From: Paguma larvata
Lineage: Eukaryota > Chordata > Mammalia > Carnivora > Viverridae
Direction: 5' to 3'
Length of the DNA: 64,000 nt
Assembly: GCA_030068075.1 (NCBI GenBank)
Contig: CM057837.1
Span: forward strand, 20,057,691-20,121,690
Below are positions 54,373 to 64,000 of this stretch, piece by piece; positions within the stretch are counted from its first letter, which is position 1, and each line of letters starts with the position of its first letter. The notes under the pieces are model-generated. The model searched no databases and had not been told where the DNA came from. It saw only the letters and a program-made list of their open reading frames with translations. The position numbers and the translations under genes are program-made.

Positions 54373-54903
54373 TCCATTTTAAACGTTCCAAGTGAAAATT
54401 CAATTGGAGGATAACATCGCTCGGAAACAGAGGGTGGCCCCAGCAACTATAAAAGCAGAAACAACAAAAAACATACAGCCCCACATCAGGCTGATTTGCC
54501 TCCTTTACTTTGTTTCGTATTGCTTCCTTACGTTGGCCTTGGGTATCCTTTTATTCATGTCCACACTGGATGACTTCAGTGGTTGGGTGAAAACATTTTT
54601 ATACACAATGTTTGAGAACATCAAAGTTCGTTGTTGATAAACTCGCAGTAATTTCAAAAGTACATTTCTTAAGGTTGTGCCCTATTTATTTGTGTAACAC
54701 GTGTTTCTCTTGGTGGTTCACCACCAGTCCTTTGTAGAAATAGCTTAAGAACTAAGCCCGCGAAATATCGAAGTAGGTTATCAAAGGAATAGTGAAATCC
54801 ATGTGGCCGAAGGTTTTAAACAAATCAGAACAGGGTGGCCTAGTTAGGGCTAGTCCTGGGAATATGGACAATTTAGATCCACAAATGAGCTGCCCATTCT
54901 TTT

Positions 54904-54946
<43 letters not shown>

Positions 54947-54974
54947 ATGTGAAAGAGGAAGTACTGGGTTTGAT
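54373..54974. other. Unique intronic DNA
   Basis: Sequence right of the gap; nothing recognised except a GT tract at 54906-54942. Confidence 0.4.
54906..54942. repeat. (GT)n microsatellite
   Basis: Roughly 18 uninterrupted GT units. Likely to be length-polymorphic. Confidence 0.95.
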
Positions 54975-56720
54975 TTCCTAATATTTTATTAAGGATTTTA
55001 AGTCTTCATTCAAGAGATCTTGGTTTATAGTATTTTTCTCATTATATTTGCCTGCTTTTGGCGTAAGGGTTATGTTGGCCTTATACTAAGAGTTAAGGAG
55101 GTTTTCCTTCTTCCTGTCATTTATGAAAGACTGAAGGCTTGTTATTATCTCCCATTTAACTGTCTGGTAGCATCCATCAGCATGGCCATCTGGGCCTGGA
55201 GAGGGTGGGTGTGTGAGCATGTTGGGAAGAGGGCATCCATGGTGAATTCCTTTTCTATAACAAATACAGGACCAGACAGATACTTCTCATTCTGTGTCAG
55301 GTGGATCATTTGTGTCTTCCAAAGAAACATCTGTGTCATCTGAGTTCAGTTTATTGGCATACAGTTTTTCATAGTATTTTCTTATTGTAATACCCTTAGT
55401 CTCTATAATAATGCTGCTTTCTTTCATTCCTGAAATTGGTAAGTCATGTTTTCGTTCACTTTTTCTCTGACCTCACTAAGGGTTTAACAATTTTGTCCAT
55501 GTTTCAAGCAACTCTGGTTTCAAAGATCTTTTGTCTTCTATGTCAGCCATTTAGCCCTTTGTATTTCTACTTTGTCTTTGATTTCACTGATCTGTTAGCT
55601 TCTTGTGGTGGATCCTTAGGTTACTGCCACAAAGCCTTTCTTCGTTTCCTACAGAACCATCTAGAAATATAAATATCCCCAAAAGACATCTTTAGCTGCT
55701 TATTACAAATGTTTAAGGGCTGCGTTTATATTATCATTAAAGCTAAAAATATTTTAAATTTCCCCCTGTACTTTAATTCTTTGACCCATGGCTTATGTGG
55801 AAATGCGTTGCTCAATTTCTACCCATTTGAGAACTGAAGAAGATATCATTTTGTGTTTAATTTCTAATTTCATTTTGGAATCAGATAATATATTGTTTAC
55901 AGTCTTAATCTGTACACAAGTTGAGACGACTGTACCCCAGCGTGTGGTCTGTATTGGCGACTGTTCCACAGGCAATGGGAAGGAAAGCGTTTTCTGCAGC
56001 TGTTGGATGGAGCAGTATTCTTACACATGGCAGAGTTGGTGGAGAGTGCAACGGAATCTTCTAGAAGCGTACTGGTTTGTTGCTTGCCGTTTGGTTGCTG
56101 CGAGAGTAGTATGACCTCAGCTGGTGTTGTCAATTTGTTTATTTCTCCCTTCTGTTCTATCTGGGTTTTTCTTTTTCATGTATTTCGAAACTCTCAGTAG
56201 GTTTTACAGCTTGTTATGTCTGCTTATGTCCCTTTATCATTACAAAATATCCTCTGTATCTTGTGAGGTAATTCTTTTAGGTCCACTTCGATATTCATCC
56301 AGCCACCTCAGCTTTCTTAGGCTTAATGATATGTAGGTATGCATGGACGATATTTTTCCATTATTATTATTATTATTATTATTGTTATTGTTATTTTTAC
56401 TTTCAGCCTGTCTATAGTATTTATATTTAAAGCACATTTCTCCTAAATAGTAACTAGTTGCATTTTAATCCATTCAGAGGAAGGTCTCTTCCTTTAAAAT
56501 GGAACACTTAATCTAATTACATTTAATCTAATTATTCATAGGGGAGTTAAATTCATTATCCTTCTATTTCTTTTATACATGCCCAACACATACATACTTT
56601 TCCTGTTTTCTTTTGGATGGATTAGTTTTAGTATTCCATTTTTAAAGCTGTATTTCTTAATTGGATTATGGTTATATTTTCAGTGGTTGCTACGGGAATA
56701 GAATACCTATATTTAACTTA
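54975..56720 (-). mobile_element. Decayed L1 ORF2, antisense
   Basis: A long antisense L1 ORF2 region, starting 'tttcctaatattttattaag', later 'atgtccctttatcattacaa' and 'ttcatccagccacctcagct', with 'ggtttaacaattttgtccat' in between. Divergence and indels are heavy, so it is old. The frames along it are only short pieces. Confidence 0.8.
56363..56397. repeat. (ATT)n microsatellite
   Basis: About eight ATT units followed by GTT/ATT variants inside the L1 sequence. Confidence 0.9.
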
Positions 56721-57049
56721 TTGCCCTTATCACGGGAGTCCTAGAAAGGAGTTGCCTCCTGCTTCGAGACCCAGAAAGTCTTCACGAGGGTCGCGCGACC
56801 CCGGTGTTTTCATCCAGGAGCTTCATGGGTTTGCTTCTCTTACGTTGAAGTCGTTGGTTCCCTCTAGCATTTATCTTGATGTGGAGTGCGAACAGGGGAC
56901 CCATTTCCTTTTCAGATGGATGCCCAGTGTGGCCACTACCTTGTTTCAATGGGCTTGATGACGTACTGAAGGTGCATATTTGGTTGGACCTCCTCACTTG
57001 TATTCACTTCTGTCGATCTGTCTTCCCGTGTGCGAGTGCTGCGTCCTGA
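56721..57049. other. Unique intronic DNA
   Basis: No repeat recognised. Confidence 0.35.
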
Positions 57050-57337
57050 ATGATTGCTGTTTGACATTCTGATGTGCGGTAGATCCGAAGCCCCTCACGC
57101 AATCCTTTCAGAATCTTTCTGCATCACAGTACGTGTGAACTGGCCTGCATGGAAATTGCAGATAAATTCACAGGGGAGCAGACACTTTACAGAGTTTGTG
57201 CTGCATGTTGCACTTTGCCTTCCAGAAGGCTGTGTCCTGCCTGCTTTTCCAGAGCAACAGCTACTGGCATTCTGGTCATCCACCACCGTCGCCTTTTTCT
57301 TTGCCAACTTTCTAGGTTAAAATCTTTTCACATTTTC
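57050..57337 (-). mobile_element. Possible old L1-like fragment, antisense
   Basis: 'tgctgcatgttgcactttgc', 'cttccagaaggctgtgtcct' and 'agcaacagctactggcattc' resemble antisense words of old L1 ORF2 3'. Tentative. Confidence 0.35.
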
Positions 57338-57416
57338 TTTCTTTTTTTTTTTTTTTAAAGTTTATTTATTTATTTTTGAGAAAGAGAGAGTGAGTGAGCA
57401 CAAGCAGGGCAGGGGC

Positions 57417-57455
<39 letters not shown>

Positions 57456-57569
57456 CCCAAACAGCTTTGGAACCTGACATGGGGCTCAAAGTCACGAACC
57501 ACGAGATCATGACCTGAGACAAACTCAAGAGTTAGACGCTTAACCGACTGAGTCACCCAGGCTCCCCTT
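57338..57569 (-). mobile_element. Carnivore tRNA-derived SINE with expanded GA tract and target duplication
   Basis: Antisense copy with a GA microsatellite at 57417-57452. The 18-bp target duplication AAATCTTTTCACATTTTC is perfect (57320-57337 and 57570-57587). Confidence 0.95.
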
Positions 57570-57587
57570 AAATCTTTTCACATTTTC

Positions 57588-58049
57588 ATGTATCGTTGAG
57601 GTTTAGAAGTCTAAGAAGCAACATACTCTTCCCCTCTTAGATTCAGAAGTAACTGATTGCCCAGGAGGCTGAATGTCGGGGATCAAACTATCAGTTATTA
57701 CTGGAAAGCTGGTGGGAGAATAGAGCTTTTGGCCTGCGGCTGACTGGGCTTGCTGCGATTCTACTTCCTCGAGGGTTCACTACCGTTGACACAGCACAGA
57801 GAGCAGGCCAGAGTGAATGTATCATACTCAGATCCAGGAAGAGAGGGAGACCCCCGAGGGAAATGAGTCCTAACAGCCAGATTCTTCTCTCTAGTCCCTT
57901 GGATCATTAGAAGTCACCGTCCCTTCCCTAGGAGAGTTAGGCAGGGAGGGAGGCCAGGAGTAAGTTCCCACACACAGAAGCAAGGGCAAGACTGGGGCGG
58001 AGGAATTGGGGGAAGGAGACTCTCTTTAAATATCTACTAAAACAGTTGA
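57588..58049. other. Unique intronic DNA
   Basis: No recognised feature. Confidence 0.35.
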
Positions 58050-59310
58050 ATTTTTCCCCTTGTATTTATCAACCATTTATGATTCTGTGTGTGTGTTTGT
58101 GGCCCATTTATATCCTTGGGTCACTTTGTTATTGAGATATTTGTGCTCTCTTAATGATTTGTTAACAGCTGCTTATGTACATTATGACAGTACCCTGTTG
58201 TGAGTCATAATTTTGGATGAGCAGTATTACCATCCATTTCTCACTAAGGATTTTTTAGATGTTATTTTTCCCTTAGTTATTTCTCTTTTCTTGTCATTAT
58301 AAATGGGATCCTATTTTCAATTTTATTTTAGAAATAGTATTTTTGTATTGATTTATATACATACATCCCGGGACTGGCCTGTTTATTAAAATATCTTGCT
58401 GGTTTTAGTAGATGTTCAGTTGATTTCTTGGGTTTCCTAGATAACTAATCATATTACCTATAAATAATTTCTTGTACATTTATTTCCCTGAAATCTTTTA
58501 TTGGTTCCTTGCAGTCTCCCAAACATAAAGAAGTTTTAAAAACTTGTGCAAATAGAAGGAATCTCTCTTATGTTGTGGAATTTAATGGAAAGGCTCCTGG
58601 TGTTTTTACCATTGATTATGATATTGACTGTAGATTTAAGATGCAAGTTTGTTATTTTAAGGAAGTATCTATTTCTGGTTTTCAGGTAGGAAGTGCATTG
58701 ACTATGTAGATTGCTTTGGGTACTATCTTTTGACAATATTCATTGTTTCAATCCATGAGCATGGAATGTTTTTCCATTTCTTTATGTCTTCTCCAATTTC
58801 TTTAATAAGCTTTCTCTAGTCTTCAGTGTATAGATCTCTTTGGTTAAGTTTATTCCTAGGTATTTTATGGTTTTTGGTGCAATGGTAAATGGGATCAATT
58901 CCTTGATTTCCCTTTCTGCTGCTTCATTATTGGTGTATAGAAAAGCCACAGATTTCTGTACTTCGACTATATCCTGCGATTTCGCTGAATTCATGTATCA
59001 CTTCTAACAGTTTTTTGTTGGAGTCTTTTGGGTTTTCCATGTAGAATATTAGGTCTTCTGCAAAGAGTGAAAGTTTGACTTTTTCCTTGCTGATATGAAT
59101 GCCTTTTATTTCTTTGTGTTGTCTGATTGCTGAGGCTAGGACTAAATATTCATCAATGGATTTCCTAGTATCAAAACATCCTTATATTTGGGGGAGATGC
59201 CTAACTCTATCAAGGTGCATATTTTTAATACACTGCTGAATTTAATTTTGTTGTAACTAAGATTTTTCACGTCTTTGTTAAGAAGGCAAAGTGGTCTTCA
59301 GTTGTTTATT
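58050..59310 (-). mobile_element. L1 ORF2 fragment, antisense
   Basis: Antisense ORF2: 'ccatgagcatggaatgtttt', 'aagtttattcctaggtattt', 'tctgctgcttcattattggt', 'cgctgaattcatgtatcact' and 'tctttgtgttgtctgattgc' in order. The block 58710-59160 is well preserved; its sides are more decayed. Non-coding now. Confidence 0.88.
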
Positions 59311-59720
59311 GACGCAACACTGCTTAATAAACTGGCCCCAAATTCAGTGGCTTAAAATAGAGCATTTATTGAGTCTTGAGTCAGGAGTGTACGCTGGACA
59401 GTTCTAGTCTCGCTGAGGCCTGCTCATATGTTTGTGTGTCCACTGCCTGCTGATCTAGTAATTGGACTTTGCTCCACGAGTCTCTCCCATCTCTCCAGCA
59501 GGTGAGCCCAGGCACCTTTTCATGGGGAGGGCAGAGGTGCAAGAACTAAGAATCCCTAATGCTCAAGCCCATTTCTAGTCTCTGCTTGGGTCTGACCAGC
59601 TAGTGTTCATTACATGTCAAGCAGCCAAACCCGAAATCAGGGCTTGTGGGATTGGCAAGAGGAGTGGCAATACTAAATCCCAGCCCTAAAGCAAAGGGGC
59701 TCACTGGGGTCCCGACGCGG
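59311..59720 (+). mobile_element. Ancient LTR-like repeat
   Basis: 'ataaactggccccaaattca', 'gtggcttaaaatagagcatt', 'gtctctcccatctctccagc', 'aggtgagcccaggcaccttt' fit a common mammalian LTR-like repeat that starts near 'aaattcagtggcttaaaa'. Ends approximate. Confidence 0.5.
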
Positions 59721-59789
59721 GGAGAGTGAAATATTAGGGCTCTTCCAGCAAGCAGCCATAATCCTCAAGTTTCCTTTGTCCTGCTCTTG

Positions 59790-59791
<2 letters not shown>

Positions 59792-59844
<53 letters not shown>

Positions 59845-59846
59845 GT
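59792..59846. repeat. (GT)n microsatellite
   Basis: About 55 bp of GT with one GC interruption near the end. Confidence 0.95.
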
Positions 59847-59869
59847 TGAGACAATAAAAATAATATGAG

Positions 59870-60600
59870 AATAATCTGACTTTGGGGCTTTCAGAACTTT
59901 CCCTTAATACTATCTGGGCCCTGAATCCCTATGGAACATAAATCTCTTACAGATTTTTCAACGACTTACACGGTCATTGGTTTTGCTATTTCTTTATTGA
60001 GACCATTTTGGAAACATCTTTTCCTGGAAAATTTTTTATCCATGTTTTTAGATTTATTAGTACAAAGAATGTGTAGTACTCGATTGTAATTTAAATCTCG
60101 TACCCATAATTATACCCAGTTCTCGTTCTCTACAATTGATCTTCCTCCTTGTTGGAAGCTCTCAGAACTTTAGATATGGATTTGGACTGTCTGAAGAATT
60201 AAGCCTTGGATTTATTAATTGAATCTATTGCTTTTCCTTATGGCTTCTAATTTAGTAATTTATGCTTTTATTTCTTAACTCCTTCCTCTTTTCATTATTG
60301 GCTCCGGTTTTTCTTCTAGTTCATTTATATTTATATCATTCGGTATAAACACATCTAAAATTGGACATTTTCCTGTTAGTAAAGTTTCGACTCCCTCCCA
60401 CATATTTTGATGGGCAGTATTCTTTAGACAGAATTTAAAACATTTTCTAGTTTTAAAATGTTTCCTTTGTCTGAGAAAGATTGCTGTTTGAAGGTTGACA
60501 TAAGATCTCTTGTGGGACAGATTTTCTGTGAATTGTAAGACCAGCACGAGTTTTAATATAAATATGTGAAAAACTTCCATCTTATGGTGTCGCCATGCCA
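59870..60600 (-). mobile_element. Decayed L1 ORF2, antisense
   Basis: 'cacggtcattggttttgcta', 'tttagatttattagtacaaa', 'ttcttctagttcatttatat' and 'ccctcccacatattttgatg' resemble antisense L1 ORF2. Heavily mutated. Confidence 0.6.
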
Positions 60601-60638
60601 AAATGAAAAGAGTATACATTTAGAAACACACTGCTTGA

Positions 60639-60834
60639 GGGGCACCTGGGTGGCTCCATGGGTTGGGCATTTGACTCTTGATTTCGGCTCAGGACCTGAT
60701 CTCGTGGTTCATGAGTTCGAGCCCCACATTGGGCTCTGTGCCGACAGTGTGGAGCCTGCTTGAGATTCTCTCTCCCTCTCTCTCTGCCCCTCACCAATTT
60801 GTGCTCTCTCTCAAAATAAATAAACTGTAAAAAG
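60639..60834 (+). mobile_element. Carnivore tRNA-derived SINE
   Basis: Head GGGGCACCTGGGTGGCTCCA, 'gactcttgatttcggctcag' subtype, B box GAGTTCGAGCCCC, body 'gtgccgacagtgtggagcct', ending TCAAAATAAATAAACTG. Confidence 0.95.
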
Positions 60835-60863
60835 GTATTTTAGAATTTCACCGATATAGTATC

Positions 60864-61062
60864 TTTTTTTTAAGTTTATTTATTTTGAGAGGGAGGGTGC
60901 GAGTGGTGGGGAGGCAGACAGAGGGAGAGAGAGAATCCCAAGCAGGCTCCGTGCTGTCAGTGCAGAGCCCAACGCGGGGCTTGAACTCACAAACCGTGAG
61001 ATCATGGTCTGAGCCAAAATCAAGAATTGGATTCTTAACTGACTGAATCGCTCAGGTATCCC
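60864..61062 (-). mobile_element. Carnivore tRNA-derived SINE
   Basis: Antisense copy of the 'caaaatcaagaattggattc' subtype. With the previous element it forms an inverted pair 30 bp apart that could fold into a hairpin if transcribed. Confidence 0.92.
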
Positions 61063-61079
61063 TGATGATCTGTTTTGAG

Positions 61080-61125
61080 TATTCCCTTTAAAAACAACAA
61101 AACAAAACAAACAAACAAAAAAACC
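61080..61125. repeat. A-rich (AAAC)n-like tract
   Basis: AACAACAAAACAAAACAAAC-type run, a low-complexity stretch after the SINE. Confidence 0.85.
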
Positions 61126-61699
61126 CCAGCAAAATGTCTTAGCAGTAGTTACCTGAGATCTTGTCACTGTCTGTCCCATGGTGCTCACATTGCAAATGGA
61201 TGGGTTGGAAGACCTGAGCGTCCCTGAGTACTTTTTCTCCCCAAACACTCCTCCCTCAGAGCCTTCTTTTTAAATAACCTGCCAGTTTGTTTTCAGCATT
61301 AAACATTTTCTCCCTTAAGGCTCTACTTTAAAAAAATTAACTTAAATGTTATTTGCATGTATAATTGCTAGTAAGTTATACAGGATATGAAGAATTATGG
61401 GATTTTAGAGATAATGAGAATGTAGAAGCTCGCCCAGTTGTGTGGCTACTACCCTTTTCCCCATCCCTGCCGTAGATGTTCACGGAGTGCCTACTGCATA
61501 CCTAATTCCGTGTGTATGCACGGTCACTCCTGAATCCTCCCTCCACCCTCCTCCCAGAACACAGGACCTCTAGGTGCTTAAAGCCAAGGGTTGATGGAGG
61601 GTAGGAGTCCAGTGCAATAAACCAGCATTATGGTGGGACCCATTCTGGGGATTTTACTCCTAAAACCATAATACTACATTCCTGGAACCCCAAAAGCCA
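61126..61699. other. Unique intronic DNA
   Basis: No feature recognised. Confidence 0.4.
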
Positions 61700-61800
61700 G
61701 GCTGAGCCTGTCGTTTTTCAGATGAGAAAGGTAAGCCCAAAAAGGTAAAATGGCTTGTCCAAAGAGAGATAGGAAACTAGCGAAGGAGCAGGATTTCACG
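61700..61800 (-). mobile_element. MIR SINE, antisense
   Basis: 'tttttcagatgagaaaggta', 'aaatggcttgtccaaagaga' and 'ggaaactagcgaaggagcag' are the reverse complement of MIR. Confidence 0.6.
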
Positions 61801-61859
61801 GAGGCACAGATGGAGTATCAATGGAAAAATAAGTAAATACACGTAAATATCTTTTTCTT

Positions 61860-61962
61860 TTAAACTTTTATTAAGTAATCTCTACCCCCAACCTGGGGCT
61901 CGAACTCACCACCCTGAGATTAAGAGTCGCATGCTCCACCAGCTGAGCCAGCCAGGTGCCCC
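61860..61962 (-). mobile_element. Short carnivore tRNA-derived SINE, older subtype
   Basis: About 100 bp: 'ttattaagtaatctctaccc', CCAACCTGGGGCTCGAACTC, 'gagattaagagtcgcatgct' and GAGCCAGCCAGGTGCCCC. It lacks the feliform body. Target duplication AAATATCTTTTTCTT (61845-61859) and AAATAACTTTTTCTT (61963-61977), one mismatch. Confidence 0.93.
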
Positions 61963-61977
61963 AAATAACTTTTTCTT

Positions 61978-63129
61978 CGAAAAAATCTTTTTTTTTTTTT
62001 TATCAGTATAGAAAGTATTTAAAATATGTCATCTTAAATTTAAATGGGCTACCTTTCTTTGGTATCACATGTCGGCAAGCAGGGTGTGTTGTGAGCCTGA
62101 TTCCCCTGGCTGGGGTTAAGATTCTGTAGACTTGCAAAGGAACATTACCCCTGGGGGGGGGGGGTGTGTTTCCCAAAGCAAAACAGCCGGAAGGCTAGGG
62201 CTGACTGTGTCAGAGCGGTCAATTGGTTACAGAAGGCAGTTTCCCATTCTTTTTAGGAACTCCGGGCTCATTACAAAATGTCCCAAAAGCCATATGAGCA
62301 GTGCCAGGCTAAACCTGGATTCCATTACCTTTGTCCACTCACGAGCTACGTTTAGCTTTAGAACTCATAAATCTCTTATTTACTTCATTTAGCTACCAGA
62401 GGCCCTCCTAGAACTTAGCTCTTTCATAACAGGTTGAGACCCTTTGCACATGAAATGGAAACAGTGATATGCTAATGTAACCACAGTGTCCCTCCTGGGT
62501 GTTATCCTGCATGTGGCTACTCCCTACATATGTTGCCTTCTCAGCCCTGGCTGCTGTTCTGCATGCCTCCTCTTTGTGCCTGGGAACCCGTGTCCCTTGG
62601 GACCCCTCCTTGGCTACTGTCTTCTTACCTCCACCCTCAGTTCCTTTCTCTAAGTCGTGGGAAGCATTCTCCCTGGGGGCTCCGCCATCTTGGTCTGACG
62701 CCATTGTCTTCTCCACTTTATACTCTGAAATCTTTCAAAATTGGACTTGTGGCCTTTGACTCTCAGCCCCCAGGGCCTGCAACGTAGCAGGTGCTCCATA
62801 AAGGAATAAAGCCTGGTGGGTTCAATAATGGGCTCCTGATGCCGTGAGCTGATCACTATCAGAGTTTAGGTCTCATCCATCTCTGCTTATTAGGTGTTGC
62901 ATCCATTTGAACATGGAGAGCAGGTAGTAATTCCCTTTCAATCTGTTGGCTGTATTTGCTATGTAGGAGATGCTGGATTGTCCCATGGGTGAAAGGATGA
63001 TTGTTCTGGAGCAGTAGAGCGAAGCCTGCTTTGACTATAATAGGAATCACCAAGTAGGAATATGCCCACAGTAGGAGCAGGCTTTGTGCTTTGATTTCAA
63101 GGCGGTGGTCAGGGATCCTGGATTCAAAG
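61978..63129. other. Unique intronic DNA
   Basis: T run at 61989-61999; 12-G run at 62153-62164. Words near 62745-62815 suggest a decayed L2 3' end. No exon recognised. Confidence 0.35.
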
Positions 63130-63320
63130 GCCACGGTCTCTGAGACCCACTGATCTACCAGGTGGCCTGCAATGGAATCACCCATGGAACTTGTTATGGG
63201 CACAGATTCCTACTCCACCTGGTACTGTGCCCTGAATCAGGATCTCATCTCTGCTGGGATGGGAACCTGCCTATTTATCCAGCAGCTTCAGTAATTCAGC
63301 ACGTAGCCGTGTAGACCAGC
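63130..63320 (+). mobile_element. MER5-like hAT fragment, diverged
   Basis: 'tgcaatggaatcacccatgg', 'aacttgttatgggcacagat', 'ccctgaatcaggatctcatc' and 'ggaacctgcctatttatcca' follow the MER5 order loosely. Confidence 0.5.
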
Positions 63321-64000
63321 TGTGAGCTAGGCAGTCCATGCACTCCCAAGTTGCCCAACTTGGCATTGAGAGCTTCGTAACTTTTTTATGTGTGTATATC
63401 ACCTGTGTTATCATTTACTTAAATAACATCTTTTCTTAATTTATCTTGAATTTTCCTTTAAGTCAATGTGTACATATTTTACGTAAATTTGAGGAGGCAG
63501 TCGTGCTTCCATATTATAAATAGAAGGCCAATATCACTTGTTACAAAGAGTTAAAAATAAATGGAAGGAAAACAAAGCACTGTTAAGAACTTCCAGCCAG
63601 ACAGGAGTGTCCGTTGATGTCCCTGACCTACAGCCCCCTCCCTTTGTGTGAAGGGGCAGCCAGTGGCTGAGGAGGTGTTAGGTATATTACACCAAACAGA
63701 CATTGTCCTAATTAAAGGTCTTGGAAGGGGTCTGAGAAAGAAATAACTTGGCCCCTCTGACCAATGTCCTGTCTGAGAGCATGTCACTCCCACCCAGCAT
63801 GGGGTCTGACATCTAGGGGTGCTGATGTATTTGGGTCCTGAGAGACTCAAGGTCTGGATTCCTTCAGCGAAGATCCCAGAATGATTCGGTGACCCTTTAT
63901 CTTAAGGAGAGGGGAGGAGGCCCAGAGCCTTCCAGTGACCTGGAAGTGCTTTTGACGGTACGCTCCTAGGTGTGAGCCCACCTCATACCAGGTGAGGGTT
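63321..64000. other. Unique intronic DNA
   Basis: No repeat family or exon recognised up to the window end. The final bases do not form an exon. Confidence 0.4.

Overview
The window is mammalian nuclear DNA, most likely from a cat-family carnivore. The clearest evidence is about 26 copies of the roughly 200-bp carnivore tRNA-Lys-derived SINE. Most carry the feliform body block (TGCTGACAGCTCAGAGCC and close variants) rather than the dog-type body. Three L1 3' ends also look carnivore-specific and young. There are no prokaryotic genes, no operons and no CRISPR array. Almost all open reading frames are chance frames or pieces of transposons and simple repeats.

The only confident host coding sequence is one 74-nt exon at 7784-7857 on the + strand. 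It has good splice sites and encodes a piece of an ADAM metalloprotease prodomain that best fits ADAM12. The window is therefore read as the 5' part of ADAM12, with large introns on both sides of one small prodomain exon. A second, uncertain candidate is a minus-strand 3'-terminal exon at about 10347-10711, antisense to ADAM12. It has an acceptor with a branch-point-like motif, 38 open codons ending in TAG, and an AATAAA signal.

Layout: 1-7.7 kb is upstream intron with a CpG-rich patch near 0.7-1.1 kb, an L2, an MLT1-like LTR end and several SINEs. The exon is at 7.8 kb and the antisense exon candidate at 10.3-10.7 kb. From 11 to 30 kb lie old L2/MIR/L1M fragments, a twin-primed L1 at 18.5-19.0 kb, a second L1 at 20.8-21.3 kb, and a 93%-identical inverted repeat pair at 20.2 and 24.0 kb. 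From 30 to 44 kb there is a 264-bp pure purine tract, a 22-bp tandem duplication, a G-quadruplex motif and nested SINE/L1M insertions. A CpG island-like segment spans 44.9-46.4 kb, followed by an ERV-type LTR at 47-48.1 kb with a 10-bp repeat expansion. From 50 to 60.6 kb the DNA is mostly old LINE, largely antisense L1 ORF2, with a 100-N assembly gap at 54273-54372. The last 3.4 kb holds SINEs, MIR and MER5-like fragments.

Nothing here forms a multi-gene system. Repeat family names come from reading the sequence against remembered consensus features. Ends of ancient repeats are approximate, and unique intervals are described as such.
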